From Mycobacterium gordonae (GTDB lineage: Bacteria; Actinomycetota; Actinomycetes; Mycobacteriales; Mycobacteriaceae): a stretch of 45,500 bases of DNA. Both the position numbers and the translations under genes were made by a program. The stretch spans positions 1 through 45,500 of the forward strand of contig NZ_LKTM01000338.1 in NCBI RefSeq assembly GCF_001417955.2, read 5' to 3'. Under the pieces are notes generated by a model that did not search any database, had not been told where the DNA came from, and saw only the letters and a list, made by a program, of their open reading frames with translations. Position 1 is the first letter of the stretch, and each line of letters begins with the position of its first letter. Shown here piece after piece: positions 32,928-41,871 of the stretch.

Positions 32928-33695
32928 GTGGCCGAGCAACCGGTTCGCTACGAGGTCGTCGACAGCGTGGCCTGGCTGACGATCAACCGGCCCGAGGCGC
33001 GCAACGCGCTGAACAACGCTGTGCGCACGGGGCTTTTCGACGCGGTACGCCGCTTCAATGACGACGACGCGGCGAAGGTGCTCGTCCTCACCGGCGTGGG
33101 CGATAAGGCGTTCTGCGCCGGCGGGGACTTGAAGGAGATGGCGCAGAACGCGCTCAAGGTGCCCCCGAAGGACTTCGCTCCGCAGTTCGGCCGCAACATC
33201 GATGTCGCGAAGCCGACGATCGCGGCCGTCAACGGTGTCGCGTTCGCCGGGGGCTTCCTGCTCGCGCAGCAGTGCGACCTGGTCGTGGCTGCCGAACACG
33301 CGACCTTCGCCGTCAGCGAGGTCAAAGTCGGCCGCGGGTCGCCGTGGGCGGCACCGCTATCGTGGCTGGTGCCCCCACGCGTTGCCATGCAGATCCTGCT
33401 GACCGGCGACCCGATCACCGCCGAGCGCGCCCACCAGGTCGGCTTAGTCAATGAGGTGGTGCCGGCCGATCAGTTGCGCGAGCGTACCCGGCAGTTGGCG
33501 CTCAGCATCGCCGCGAACGCACCGCTATCGGTGCTTGCGTCCAAGCGCACCGTGTACCTCTCGGCACAGCACCACCTCGCCGCCGCCTACGACCTGGCCG
33601 ACGAGATATGGGAGCCGGTCTATCTGAGCGACGACGCGCAGGAAGGCCCGACGGCGTTCCGCGAGAAGCGCGCACCACAGTGGAAGGGACGCTGA
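32928..33695 (+). CDS. Enoyl-CoA hydratase/isomerase (crotonase) family protein
   Basis: A 255-residue crotonase-fold protein. The oxyanion loops are FCAGGDLKE and VNGVAFAGGF. Aligned with rat enoyl-CoA hydratase, the Glu144 position is Leu111, while the Glu164 position is kept as Glu131, so simple hydration may be lost and isomerisation or another crotonase reaction is possible. In an Atu-like pathway this slot would be the isohexenylglutaconyl-CoA hydratase (AtuE). GTG 32928 follows GGAGG by 4 bases; GTG 32910 is also possible. Confidence 0.88.
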   Translation: MAEQPVRYEVVDSVAWLTINRPEARNALNNAVRTGLFDAVRRFNDDDAAKVLVLTGVGDKAFCAGGDLKEMAQNALKVPPKDFAPQFGRNIDVAKPTIAAVNGVAFAGGFLLAQQCDLVVAAEHATFAVSEVKVGRGSPWAAPLSWLVPPRVAMQILLTGDPITAERAHQVGLVNEVVPADQLRERTRQLALSIAANAPLSVLASKRTVYLSAQHHLAAAYDLADEIWEPVYLSDDAQEGPTAFREKRAPQWKGR

Positions 33696-33696
33696 C

Positions 33697-34509
33697 ATGG
33701 CGGTGACCATGCAGTCGGTAATCGCCGACATCGAAGCCGAAACGGCCGCGTTGCGCGAACTCATCGCACCGCTGCCCGAAGGTCCGCGCGGCTGGGACGC
33801 GCCGACTCCGGCCGTGGGCTGGGCGATCCGCGACCAGATCAGCCATCTGGCGTTCTTCGACGACGTGGCGGTGCGCTCGGCCACCGACCCCGACGGTTTC
33901 AGCAGCGACTACCTGCCGATGATGGCCGACGGAAGCATCTCACCCGACGTCATCGCTGAGCGCTACCGTCAAATGCCGGCTGCCGACCTGCTCGCGTGGT
34001 TCGACACGTCGCGTGCAGCCCTCGTTGCGGCGTTCGCGGACATTGCCCCGGCGACCCGCCTGCCGTGGTTCGGGCCGACGATGAGCGCGGTCTCGTCGCT
34101 GACAGCGCGACTCATGGAGACCTGGGCGCACGGCCAGGACATCGTCGACGCGCTCGGCGCGACCCGCGAGGCCACGGCACGGCTGCGGCACGTGGCCCAC
34201 ATCGGGGTGGGTGCGCGCGCTTTCAGCTACCTGGCCAACGGTCTGGACCTCCCCGCGGACCCGGTACGCGTCGAGCTGACCGCTCCGGACGGCAGCGTCT
34301 GGACGTGGGGGCCAGCCGACGCCGCCAACCGCGTGAGCGGGCCGGCGCTGGACTTTTGCCTGTTGGTGACCCAACGCCGCCACCGCGACGACACCGCTTT
34401 GGTCGCCGACGGACCGCTGGCCGACCAGTGGCTCGCGATCGCCCAGGCCTTCGCGGGGCCCCCTGGCGGCGGGCGCGTGGCGGGCCAGTTCGCAGGGGGT
34501 CAGCGGTGA
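33697..34509 (+). CDS. TIGR03084-family metal-binding protein (DinB/mycothiol-transferase fold)
   Basis: A 270-residue protein. The N-terminal four-helix bundle of the DinB/maleylpyruvate isomerase type has candidate metal ligands in IRDQISHLAFFDD and in METWAHGQDI. A C-terminal SCP2-like or beta domain carries TAPDGSVWTWGP. Family members in actinobacteria are annotated only as TIGR03084. A thiol- or metal-dependent step is plausible from the fold. It starts one base after the crotonase stop and overlaps the AtuA gene by 4 bp. Confidence 0.83.
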   Translation: MAVTMQSVIADIEAETAALRELIAPLPEGPRGWDAPTPAVGWAIRDQISHLAFFDDVAVRSATDPDGFSSDYLPMMADGSISPDVIAERYRQMPAADLLAWFDTSRAALVAAFADIAPATRLPWFGPTMSAVSSLTARLMETWAHGQDIVDALGATREATARLRHVAHIGVGARAFSYLANGLDLPADPVRVELTAPDGSVWTWGPADAANRVSGPALDFCLLVTQRRHRDDTALVADGPLADQWLAIAQAFAGPPGGGRVAGQFAGGQR

Positions 34510-36230
34510 GCGTCCCGGTCCGCATCGGCAACTGCTCCGGCTTTTACGGCGACCGCATCGCCGCAGCCCGCGAGATGGTCGAGGGCGGACCGATCGACGT
34601 CCTGTGCGGTGACTATCTGGCCGAGCTGACCATGCTCATCCTGGCCAAGGCCCAGGCCAAAGACCCGTCCGGCGGGTACGCGCGGACTTTCCTCACCCAA
34701 ATGGAACAGGTGCTGGGCACCTGTCTCGATCGTGGCATCAAGGTCGTCGCGAACGCGGGCGGGCTGAATCCCGCCGGCTTGGCCGCCGCGTTGCGCGAGC
34801 TGTCCGCACGTCTCGGCCTCACCGCGCGCGTCGCGCACGTCGAGGGCGACGACCTACGTGGCGACCTCCACGCAATCACGCCGCCCGTCGGCGACATCAA
34901 ACCGGTGTCGGCCAACGCCTACCTCGGCGCCTGGGGCATCACCGAGGCGCTGCATTCGGGCGCCGACGTCGTCGTGACCGGCCGGGTCACCGACGCATCC
35001 CTCGTGGTCGGTCCCGCGGCCTGGTGGCACGCCTGGGCACGCGCCGACTGGGATCGGCTCGCGGGTGCGGTCGTCGCCGGGCACGTGATCGAGTGCGGCC
35101 CTCAGGCGACGGGCGGCAACTACGCGTTCCTCGACGAGATCACCGACCGCCGCTACCCGGGGTTTCCGATCGCCGAGGTCGCCGAGGACGGCTCTTCGGT
35201 GATCACGAAGCATCCCGGCACCGGGGGACTGGTCTCAGTCGGCACGGTCACCGCCCAGCTGCTCTACGAGATCGCTGAACCTGCCTACCTCGGCCCCGAC
35301 GTCGTCGCCCACTTCGACACCATTCGCCTGGCTCAACAGGGTGAGCACCGTGTCGCGATCAGCGGTACGAAAGGCAGTCCGCCGCCGGACACGTTGAAGG
35401 TGGCGCTGAACGAGGTGGGCGGCTTCCGCAACACGATGACCATGGTGCTCACCGGCCTCGACATCGAGGCCAAGGCGGCCTTCGCCGAACAGCAGCTCTT
35501 CGACGTTCTCGGCGGACGCGACGCCTTCGACGAAGTCGACGTGCGACTGTTGCGTTTCGACGTCTCCGATGCGCCGACGAACGAGCAAGCCTGCGCGCAC
35601 CTGCGTGTGACGGTGAAGGACGCCGACCCGCGAAAGGTGGGCCGAGCCTTCTCCGGCGGGGTCATGGAGATCGCCCTGGCTGGTTTCGCCGGCTTCCACA
35701 CCACCACGCCACCGTCCTCGGAGACCGCGTTCGGCGTCTACCGGCCGGCCTACGTTCCGCGCTCGGCCCTCACGCACGTGCTCGTCGACGCCGACGGCAA
35801 TCGGCACGTGATCCCTGACCCGCCGACCGGTGCGGTCCCGCCGGCTGGGATCGCCCCGCCCGCGAAGCTGCCGGCGCCATCCGGGCCGACGCGGCTCGCG
35901 CCGCTCGGGTCGGTACTCGGTGCGCGGTCCGGAGATAAGGGCGGCAACGCCAACCTCGGACTGTGGGCACGCGACGACCCCGGTTACGCGTGGGCGCGCG
36001 AGTACCTGAGCGTCGAGCGGCTGCGCACACTGCTCGGGCCGGAGACGGCGCACCTGCGCATCGAGCGCTTCGAACTGCCGAACCTGCGCGCGCTCAACGT
36101 GGTGGTGCACGGCTTGCTCGGTGACGGGGTGGCCTCCTCGACCCGGCCGGACGCGCAGGCCAAGGGGCTCGGGGAGTACGTGCGATCCCGAGTGGTGGAC
36201 GTTCCCGAATCGCTGCTCGACACACACTAA
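34506..36230 (+). CDS. AtuA-like (DUF1446) acyclic terpene utilisation protein
   Basis: A 574-residue two-part protein. An N-terminal DUF1446/AtuA domain runs from VPVRIGNCSGFYGDR to about residue 450, with DVLCGDYLAELTM, VVANAGGLNPAGLA and VTGRVTDASLVVGP. A C-terminal AtuA-like ferredoxin-fold domain starts at GSVLGARSGDKGGNANLG. AtuA is needed for citronellol and geraniol use in Pseudomonas, but its reaction is not settled as far as I know. The GTG start overlaps the TIGR03084 gene. It is the last gene of the plus-strand operon and its stop overlaps that of a convergent tetR gene by 4 bp. Confidence 0.9.
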   Translation: MSVPVRIGNCSGFYGDRIAAAREMVEGGPIDVLCGDYLAELTMLILAKAQAKDPSGGYARTFLTQMEQVLGTCLDRGIKVVANAGGLNPAGLAAALRELSARLGLTARVAHVEGDDLRGDLHAITPPVGDIKPVSANAYLGAWGITEALHSGADVVVTGRVTDASLVVGPAAWWHAWARADWDRLAGAVVAGHVIECGPQATGGNYAFLDEITDRRYPGFPIAEVAEDGSSVITKHPGTGGLVSVGTVTAQLLYEIAEPAYLGPDVVAHFDTIRLAQQGEHRVAISGTKGSPPPDTLKVALNEVGGFRNTMTMVLTGLDIEAKAAFAEQQLFDVLGGRDAFDEVDVRLLRFDVSDAPTNEQACAHLRVTVKDADPRKVGRAFSGGVMEIALAGFAGFHTTTPPSSETAFGVYRPAYVPRSALTHVLVDADGNRHVIPDPPTGAVPPAGIAPPAKLPAPSGPTRLAPLGSVLGARSGDKGGNANLGLWARDDPGYAWAREYLSVERLRTLLGPETAHLRIERFELPNLRALNVVVHGLLGDGVASSTRPDAQAKGLGEYVRSRVVDVPESLLDTH

Positions 36231-36820
36231 ATCCGGTGCGGGGCGCCGTCTACCTGCTGTGTAACCGCGCGGCTGAACAGCGCCGCAACGGCCGCGGCGG
36301 CCAGCATCGCCTCAATCGTCGCGTCGTCCAGCGACGCCGGCATGTACGCGGACGCGTTGAGCAATGACAGCACGGCGGCGACCAGGCCCTGTGCGCGCTC
36401 ACGGTCCAGATCGCCCCGTGCTCGTACGAGCGCGTCGACCCAGAAGGACTCGTACCTGTGCTGTCGGCGTCGCAGGGCACGGGTCGCCAGCGGCGACAGC
36501 GAGCGGTGCTCGCGGGCGTAGACGGCCAACAGGCCGCGTCGTCGCGCGCCGAAGGCCGCGTGTAGGTCGACAAGGGCGTGCAGGACCTCCGTCGGTGTGC
36601 CGGCGTTGGTGGCGCGCCGGGCGCCGGCCAGCAGCTCAGTCATGGCGGCGTCGCATAACTCGCGCAGGATCGCGTCCTTGTTCTGAAAGTGCCGGTAGAC
36701 GGCCGGCCCGCTCACCCCTGCTGCGGCACCGATGTCGTCGATGCCCACGGCGTGAAAGCCTTGCCGCGCGAACAGGTCGGCGGCGGCCTCGAGGAGCAGT
36801 TTGCGGCGCAAACCGGCCAC
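36227..36820 (-). CDS. TetR-family transcriptional regulator
   Basis: A 197-residue regulator. The helix-turn-helix lies at RRKLLLEAAADLFARQGFHA, then IDDIGAAAGVSGPAVYRHF. The C-terminal domain resembles KstR2/FadR-like TetR repressors that sense acyl-CoA esters, an impression rather than proof. GGAGG lies 7 bases before the GTG at 36820. It sits between the plus-strand and minus-strand catabolic operons and is the best candidate regulator of both. The 219-bp gap 36821-37039 to the ligase gene shows no gene that I can support. Confidence 0.87.
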   Translation of the reverse strand: MAGLRRKLLLEAAADLFARQGFHAVGIDDIGAAAGVSGPAVYRHFQNKDAILRELCDAAMTELLAGARRATNAGTPTEVLHALVDLHAAFGARRRGLLAVYAREHRSLSPLATRALRRRQHRYESFWVDALVRARGDLDRERAQGLVAAVLSLLNASAYMPASLDDATIEAMLAAAAVAALFSRAVTQQVDGAPHRI

Positions 36821-37039
36821 TTTCAGGCCTCCTGTCGATTTGTGGTTACGTTGTTCGCCGTCCGATCCGCTGGGCCGGGCTGGGATCCTACCGGCGCTGG
36901 GGTTGCCTGCGTCGGCACCCGCCGCACCAAATCAAGGGAGGTGAACGAAACCGCTAGCCCCCGCCGATGCTGTCGCATCCTCTTCTCAGTTCATGATTTA
37001 GGGGCCCTGCTTCGAACCCGCGATGTGCAGCGGCACGAC

Positions 37040-38593
37040 TCAGCGCAAAACGACTCCGCCCTCGATGCCCGTGAACTGCGCGCGCAGCTCGGTCTTGAGC
37101 AGCTTGCCGGTGGCATTGCGCGGCAGTTCGGCGACGAAGTGCACGTCACGCGGACACTTGAAGTGTGCCAGCCGCTCCCGGCACCACGCTACGATCTCCT
37201 CGGCGCTCGGCGCCTGTGTCGCCGGGTCGGCGACCACGACCGCGACGACGCGTTCGCCCCACTTCGCGTCCTTACCGCCGATCACGGCGGCGTCGAACAC
37301 CGCCGGGTGGCGGAAGAGAACCTGCTCGACCTCGATCGGGTAGACGTTCTCGCCGCCGGAGATGATCATGTCCTTCTTGCGGTCGACGAGGGTGATGAAG
37401 CCCTCGGCGTCCATGCGCCCGAGGTCGCCCGTGTGGAACCAGCCCCCGCGTAACGCCTCGGCGCTCGCCTCGGCCTTCATCCAGTAGCCGGTGAACACAT
37501 TCGGGCCGCGCACGATCAGTTCGCCCACGGTGTCGGTCGCGACGTCGCGGTCGTCGTCGTCGACGATGCGGGCGTCGACATGCATTGCGACGCGGCCGAT
37601 CGACCCGGCCCGCGTGCTGACGTTCTCGGCGTCGAGGACGGTCACCAAGGGAGCGGTCTCGGTCATGCCGAAGCCCTCGGTGAAGGGCACGCCTCGCTCG
37701 CGCATGAAGTCGATGACCGTGAGGGGGACGGGCGACCCGCCGCCCATGGCGAAACGCAGCGCAGACAGGTTGAAGGAGTCGAAGTCGGGCACCTGTGTGA
37801 GTGCGGTCCACATGGCCGGCACCATGAACTGGACCGTGACGTGGTGGTCGGCCATCGCCTGTAACGTCGCTCGCGGCTCGAAGGACGGCATGATCACGCT
37901 GGTGCCGCCGACGTACAACAGCGGCAGGGTGTGTACTCCCAGCCCGCCGATGTGGAACATCGGCGCCACCGCGACGGTGACGTCCTCGCCCCGCAGGCCG
38001 ATGTCGGTGCCGAGGACGTTGATCGCGTTCCATAGCAGGTTGTCGTGGGTGAGGATCGCGCCCTTGGGTCGGCCCGTCGTCCCCGACGTGTACATGATGA
38101 ACGCGGGGTCGCGGCCGTCGACGTCACCGTTGAGCGGTTCGGGCGCGGCGCCCGAGACGACGTCTTCGTAGCCGAGCTCGCCCGGCGCCGGCACCCCACC
38201 GGCGCGCACGACATGGCGCACGCGGACTCCGGACTCGGTGACGGCGCTCCTGGCCTGCGCGGCGAACGGCTCGTGGAAGACCAGAACATCGGCGCCTGAG
38301 TCGGCCAGGATGTAGCCGATCTCGGGTCCGGCAAGGCGCACGTTGAGCGGAACTGCAAGTGCGCCGATTTTGGCGCAGCCCAGCAGCACCTCGATGAACT
38401 CGGTCGAATTGACCAGCAGCATCGCGACCCGATCGCCCTTGCGCACGCCGAGGGCGATGAGTGCGGCGGCGACCTGGTTGGTGCGCCGATCGAGGTCGGC
38501 GTAGGTGATGTGCGCGCCGTTGCTGATCAACGCGGTGCGCCCGCCGTTGAGGAAGGCGCGCCGGCTCACCCACTGACCGATGCCGAGTTGCAT
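37040..38593 (-). CDS. Acyl-CoA ligase (FadD-type, ANL superfamily)
   Basis: A 517-residue adenylate-forming enzyme that activates a carboxylic acid with ATP and CoA. AMP-binding motif: MYTSGTTGRPKGAILTHDN; then GFGMTE, GWFHTGDLG and the C-terminal PRNATGKLLK, whose lysine contacts the adenylate. The chain length preferred is unknown. The ATG at 38593 is chosen because AAAGGGAA lies 4 bases upstream; the frame remains open to 38719. It is the last gene of the carboxylase operon and would activate the acid that enters this pathway. Confidence 0.92.
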   Translation of the reverse strand: MQLGIGQWVSRRAFLNGGRTALISNGAHITYADLDRRTNQVAAALIALGVRKGDRVAMLLVNSTEFIEVLLGCAKIGALAVPLNVRLAGPEIGYILADSGADVLVFHEPFAAQARSAVTESGVRVRHVVRAGGVPAPGELGYEDVVSGAAPEPLNGDVDGRDPAFIMYTSGTTGRPKGAILTHDNLLWNAINVLGTDIGLRGEDVTVAVAPMFHIGGLGVHTLPLLYVGGTSVIMPSFEPRATLQAMADHHVTVQFMVPAMWTALTQVPDFDSFNLSALRFAMGGGSPVPLTVIDFMRERGVPFTEGFGMTETAPLVTVLDAENVSTRAGSIGRVAMHVDARIVDDDDRDVATDTVGELIVRGPNVFTGYWMKAEASAEALRGGWFHTGDLGRMDAEGFITLVDRKKDMIISGGENVYPIEVEQVLFRHPAVFDAAVIGGKDAKWGERVVAVVVADPATQAPSAEEIVAWCRERLAHFKCPRDVHFVAELPRNATGKLLKTELRAQFTGIEGGVVLR

Positions 38594-38619
38594 TCGATTC
38601 CCTTTCATTCCGCGGCGAC

Positions 38620-39774
38620 TCAGTAGGACGCGGGCAGTTTCAGGCTGTGCTGCGCCACGAAGTTGAGGATCATTTCGCGGCTGATCGGCGCGGTGCGCAT
38701 GAGCCGGGCCGGACCCCACAACGTGGCGAGGCCGTACTCGGTGGCCATGCCGTTGCCGCCGTGGGTTTGAATCGCCTGGTCGAGCGCCAGGATGCCCGCC
38801 TCGGCTGCGGCATATTTCGCCATGTTCGACGCCTCACCCGACCCCGGATCGCCGGCGTCGTGCAGGGAGGCGGCACGCTGAGTCATCAACCGGGCCAGCT
38901 CAACCTGGATCTTGGCGTGGGCGAGCGGGTGCGATACGCCTTGGTGCGAGCCGATCGGCGTTCCCCACACGTGGCGGTTGCGGGCGTAATCGGCGGCTTT
39001 ATCCAGCGCGTAGCGACCGATGCCGTTGCCGAGCGCCGCCCCCATGATTCGCTCCGGGTTCAGGCCCATGAAGACCTGGCGCAGGCCCTCGTTCTCCGCG
39101 CCGATAAGGTTGGCGGCCGGCACGCGGACGTCATCGAAGAATAGAGTGAACTGCTTCTCTGGAGTGACCGCCTGCACCGGGATGAGTGACTTGGTGAGCC
39201 CGGGGACATCGGTGGGCACGACGAGCAAGCTGAGTAGTCCGCGACCACTGTCGTTGGTAGACGTTCGGGTGACGACCAGGATCGCTTCGGCTTCGTCGAC
39301 ACCAGAAATGTAGTACTTGGTGCCGTTGATGACCCAGTCGTCGCCGTCGCGTTTCGCGGTCGTGGAGATGTTGTGCGAGTTCGAGCCCGCGTCCGGCTCG
39401 GTGATCGCGAATGCCATGATCGTCTCGCCGCTGGCGATGCCCGGCAGCCACTGCTGCTTGAGTTCCTCACTGCCGAATGCCTGGATGATCGTGCCGCAGA
39501 TGGTCGGCGAGACGACGGTCATCAGCAGCGGGCAGCCCGCCGCGGCGAGCTCCTCACCGACGATCTGCATGTCGTAGATGCCGCCGCCGCCGCCGCCGTA
39601 CTGCTCGGAAAGGTTCACCCCGAGGAAGCCCTGTTTGCCCACGGCCTGCCACAGCTCGGTGCTCTTCCCGCCGGCCAGCGACTTTTCCAGGTAGTACTCG
39701 TGTCCGAAGTCCTTGGCGATCTCGGCGACCGCCTTGCGCAGGTCCTGACGTTCCTCTGTCTCGTGCAATTCCAT
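38620..39774 (-). CDS. Acyl-CoA dehydrogenase (AtuD-like candidate)
   Basis: A 384-residue FAD enzyme. QYGGGGGGIYDMQIVGEELA and FAITEPDAGSNSHN form the FAD- and substrate-binding loops, and the C-terminal THGGNGMATEYGL keeps the catalytic glutamate in the position used by short- and medium-chain enzymes. It would introduce the alpha,beta double bond. In the Atu pathway this is AtuD, acting on citronellyl-CoA. GAGGAG precedes ATG 39774. It lies between the ligase (26 bp) and the carboxylase alpha gene (54 bp). Confidence 0.91.
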   Translation of the reverse strand: MELHETEERQDLRKAVAEIAKDFGHEYYLEKSLAGGKSTELWQAVGKQGFLGVNLSEQYGGGGGGIYDMQIVGEELAAAGCPLLMTVVSPTICGTIIQAFGSEELKQQWLPGIASGETIMAFAITEPDAGSNSHNISTTAKRDGDDWVINGTKYYISGVDEAEAILVVTRTSTNDSGRGLLSLLVVPTDVPGLTKSLIPVQAVTPEKQFTLFFDDVRVPAANLIGAENEGLRQVFMGLNPERIMGAALGNGIGRYALDKAADYARNRHVWGTPIGSHQGVSHPLAHAKIQVELARLMTQRAASLHDAGDPGSGEASNMAKYAAAEAGILALDQAIQTHGGNGMATEYGLATLWGPARLMRTAPISREMILNFVAQHSLKLPASY

Positions 39775-39828
39775 GACACTCCTCACATCGGTATCGACGC
39801 GCCACCGATCGGGAGCGCGCCGGCTTCA

Positions 39829-41871
39829 TTAGAGCTCCGTGGCGTCCGACGCCACTTCACCGCCGTCCACCGCCTCGACCACGGCGAGGACGTCACCGCT
39901 CGAGACCTGATGGCCGACCTGGACCGGCAGGGCGCTCAGCACCCCGTCGATCGGGCTCGCGACGGTGTGCTCCATCTTCATCGCCTCCAGGACGACGAGC
40001 GTTTGACCGGCTGACACCGTCTCGCCCTCGGCGACCGGTAGTCGGATCACCGAGCCCGGCATCGGCGCGGTGAGCGACCCGGGCGGGTTCAGAGTGCTCG
40101 GGTCGACGAAGCGTGGCGCCAGCCGCAGGGCGGAGTAGCCGGCGACCGAGTCGAGGTGGGCAACATCGCCGTCGAGGACGACATCATAAGTGCGGCGCAC
40201 CCCGTCGACGCGCAGCACCACCCGCTCGCTACTGCCCTCGACAACCTCGACGTCGGCCAACGGCTCGTCGTCGACCTGCAGGCAGGTCCCTGTCGAACCT
40301 AACGTGTACCCGACGCGCACTTCGCGCCCGCCCTGGGTCTGCCAGGTTGTGGTCTGCGGCTGCGAAGGGTTGTTGCGCCAGCCGGCGGGCAACGTGGCCT
40401 GCAGAGTTGCGACGGCACGCCGCGCGGCCACCCCGGCCACGGTCGCCGCGACGGCGTGCAGGCGCTCGGACTGCGTGTCTGGGAGGGCAGCGCCGAGTTG
40501 GGCGACGTCGTGTCGGTCAAGGAACCCAGTGTCGGTGCCCCGCCCGGCGAACTCGTCATGGCGCAGGACGCGAACAAGCAGGTTGCGATTGGTGGTCACG
40601 CCGTGAATACGGGCGCCGGCCAGCGCCGCCGAGAGGCTGGCAAGTGCCTCGTCGCGCGTTGGTGCCCACGCGATGACCTTGGCCAGCAGCGAATCGTAGT
40701 AATGACTGATGACCGAACCGGCACGAAAACCCGAGTCAACCCGCACGCCGGCAAGCGCCGGGACATCCAAGGTGCGCAGGGTGCCGGTACAGGGCCGGTA
40801 GTCATCGGCCGGATCCTCGGCGCACAGCCGGGCCTCGACCGCGTGACCGCGAATTCGCGGGTTGTGCATCTCCTCAGGCAGCGGGCGGCCCATGGCTACG
40901 AGCAGCTGGGCACGCACCAGGTCGAGGCCGGTGATCAGCTCGGTAACCGGGTGCTCGACCTGCAGCCGGGTGTTCATCTCTAGGAAGGCGAAGGAGTCGG
41001 CTTTGCCATCCTGAGCGGCGTCGTAGACGAACTCGACCGTCCCGGCGCCTACGTAGCCGACGGCGCGCGCGGCGGCGATGGCGGCCTCGCTCATCCGAGC
41101 GCGCAACGCGTCGTCGACGACCGGTGACGGCGCCTCCTCGATCACCTTCTGGTGTCGACGCTGCACGGAGCACTCGCGCTCGAACAGAGAGACGACGTTT
41201 CCGTGCGTGTCGGCCATGATCTGGATCTCGACGTGGCGTGGGCGCTGGACGTAACGCTCGAGGAAGACGGTGCCGTCGGCGAACGCGGCGGCGGCCTCAC
41301 GCGAAGCGGAGGTGACCGCTTCGTCGAGCTCGTCCGGCGACGCGACAATGCGCATGCCTCGGCCACCGCCGCCGGCGCTGGCCTTGACCAGCACGGGGTA
41401 GCCGACGTCGGCGGCCAGCTTCGCCAGCTGCTCGGCCGATAGCCCCGTCGTGTCGCCACCGGGCAGCACAGGCACCCCCGCGTCGGACATCGTCTTCTTG
41501 GCCTGCAGCTTCGAGCCCATCGCGTCGATCGCCCCGGGCGGCGGACCGATGAAGACGAGGTCGGCGGCGGCACAGGCGCGCGCGAACCCGGCGTTTTCCG
41601 AAAGGAAGCCGTAGCCGGGGTGTACTGCGTCCGCGCCGGTGAGCGAGGCAGCGGCGATGATCCGGTGGATGTCGAGGTAGGTCTCGGCGGCAGACGAGCC
41701 GGGAAGGTGCACGGCCTCGTCGGCGTCGGCGACGTGCCACGCGTCGGCGTCGGCGTCGGAATAGACCGCGACGGTGGCGATCCCGAGATCGCGGCAAGTG
41801 CGGAACACCCGCCGCGCGATCTCGCCACGGTTGGCGACCAGGACCTTGCGGATCTTGGGCATCGCCATCAC
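39829..41871 (-). CDS. Biotin-dependent acyl-CoA carboxylase, alpha subunit
   Basis: A 680-residue protein combining biotin carboxylase and biotin carrier. The N-terminal biotin carboxylase domain (about 1-450) shows VLVANRGEIARRVFRTCRD, KASAGGGGRGMRIV, VEEAPSP-type and EMNTRLQVEHPVTE motifs. A middle domain of the BT type follows (about 480-600), and the carrier has the biotinylated lysine in VLEAMKMEHTVASP near residue 644. The layout matches methylcrotonyl- and geranyl-CoA carboxylase alpha subunits. GTG 41871 overlaps the beta gene stop; ATG 41868 is also in frame. Confidence 0.94.
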   Translation of the reverse strand: MMAMPKIRKVLVANRGEIARRVFRTCRDLGIATVAVYSDADADAWHVADADEAVHLPGSSAAETYLDIHRIIAAASLTGADAVHPGYGFLSENAGFARACAAADLVFIGPPPGAIDAMGSKLQAKKTMSDAGVPVLPGGDTTGLSAEQLAKLAADVGYPVLVKASAGGGGRGMRIVASPDELDEAVTSASREAAAAFADGTVFLERYVQRPRHVEIQIMADTHGNVVSLFERECSVQRRHQKVIEEAPSPVVDDALRARMSEAAIAAARAVGYVGAGTVEFVYDAAQDGKADSFAFLEMNTRLQVEHPVTELITGLDLVRAQLLVAMGRPLPEEMHNPRIRGHAVEARLCAEDPADDYRPCTGTLRTLDVPALAGVRVDSGFRAGSVISHYYDSLLAKVIAWAPTRDEALASLSAALAGARIHGVTTNRNLLVRVLRHDEFAGRGTDTGFLDRHDVAQLGAALPDTQSERLHAVAATVAGVAARRAVATLQATLPAGWRNNPSQPQTTTWQTQGGREVRVGYTLGSTGTCLQVDDEPLADVEVVEGSSERVVLRVDGVRRTYDVVLDGDVAHLDSVAGYSALRLAPRFVDPSTLNPPGSLTAPMPGSVIRLPVAEGETVSAGQTLVVLEAMKMEHTVASPIDGVLSALPVQVGHQVSSGDVLAVVEAVDGGEVASDATEL

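Noticed and set aside
33996..34505. N-terminal extension of the AtuA frame
   Set aside because: It lies out of phase inside the TIGR03084 gene; GTG 34506 with a 4-bp overlap begins the conserved AtuA sequence.
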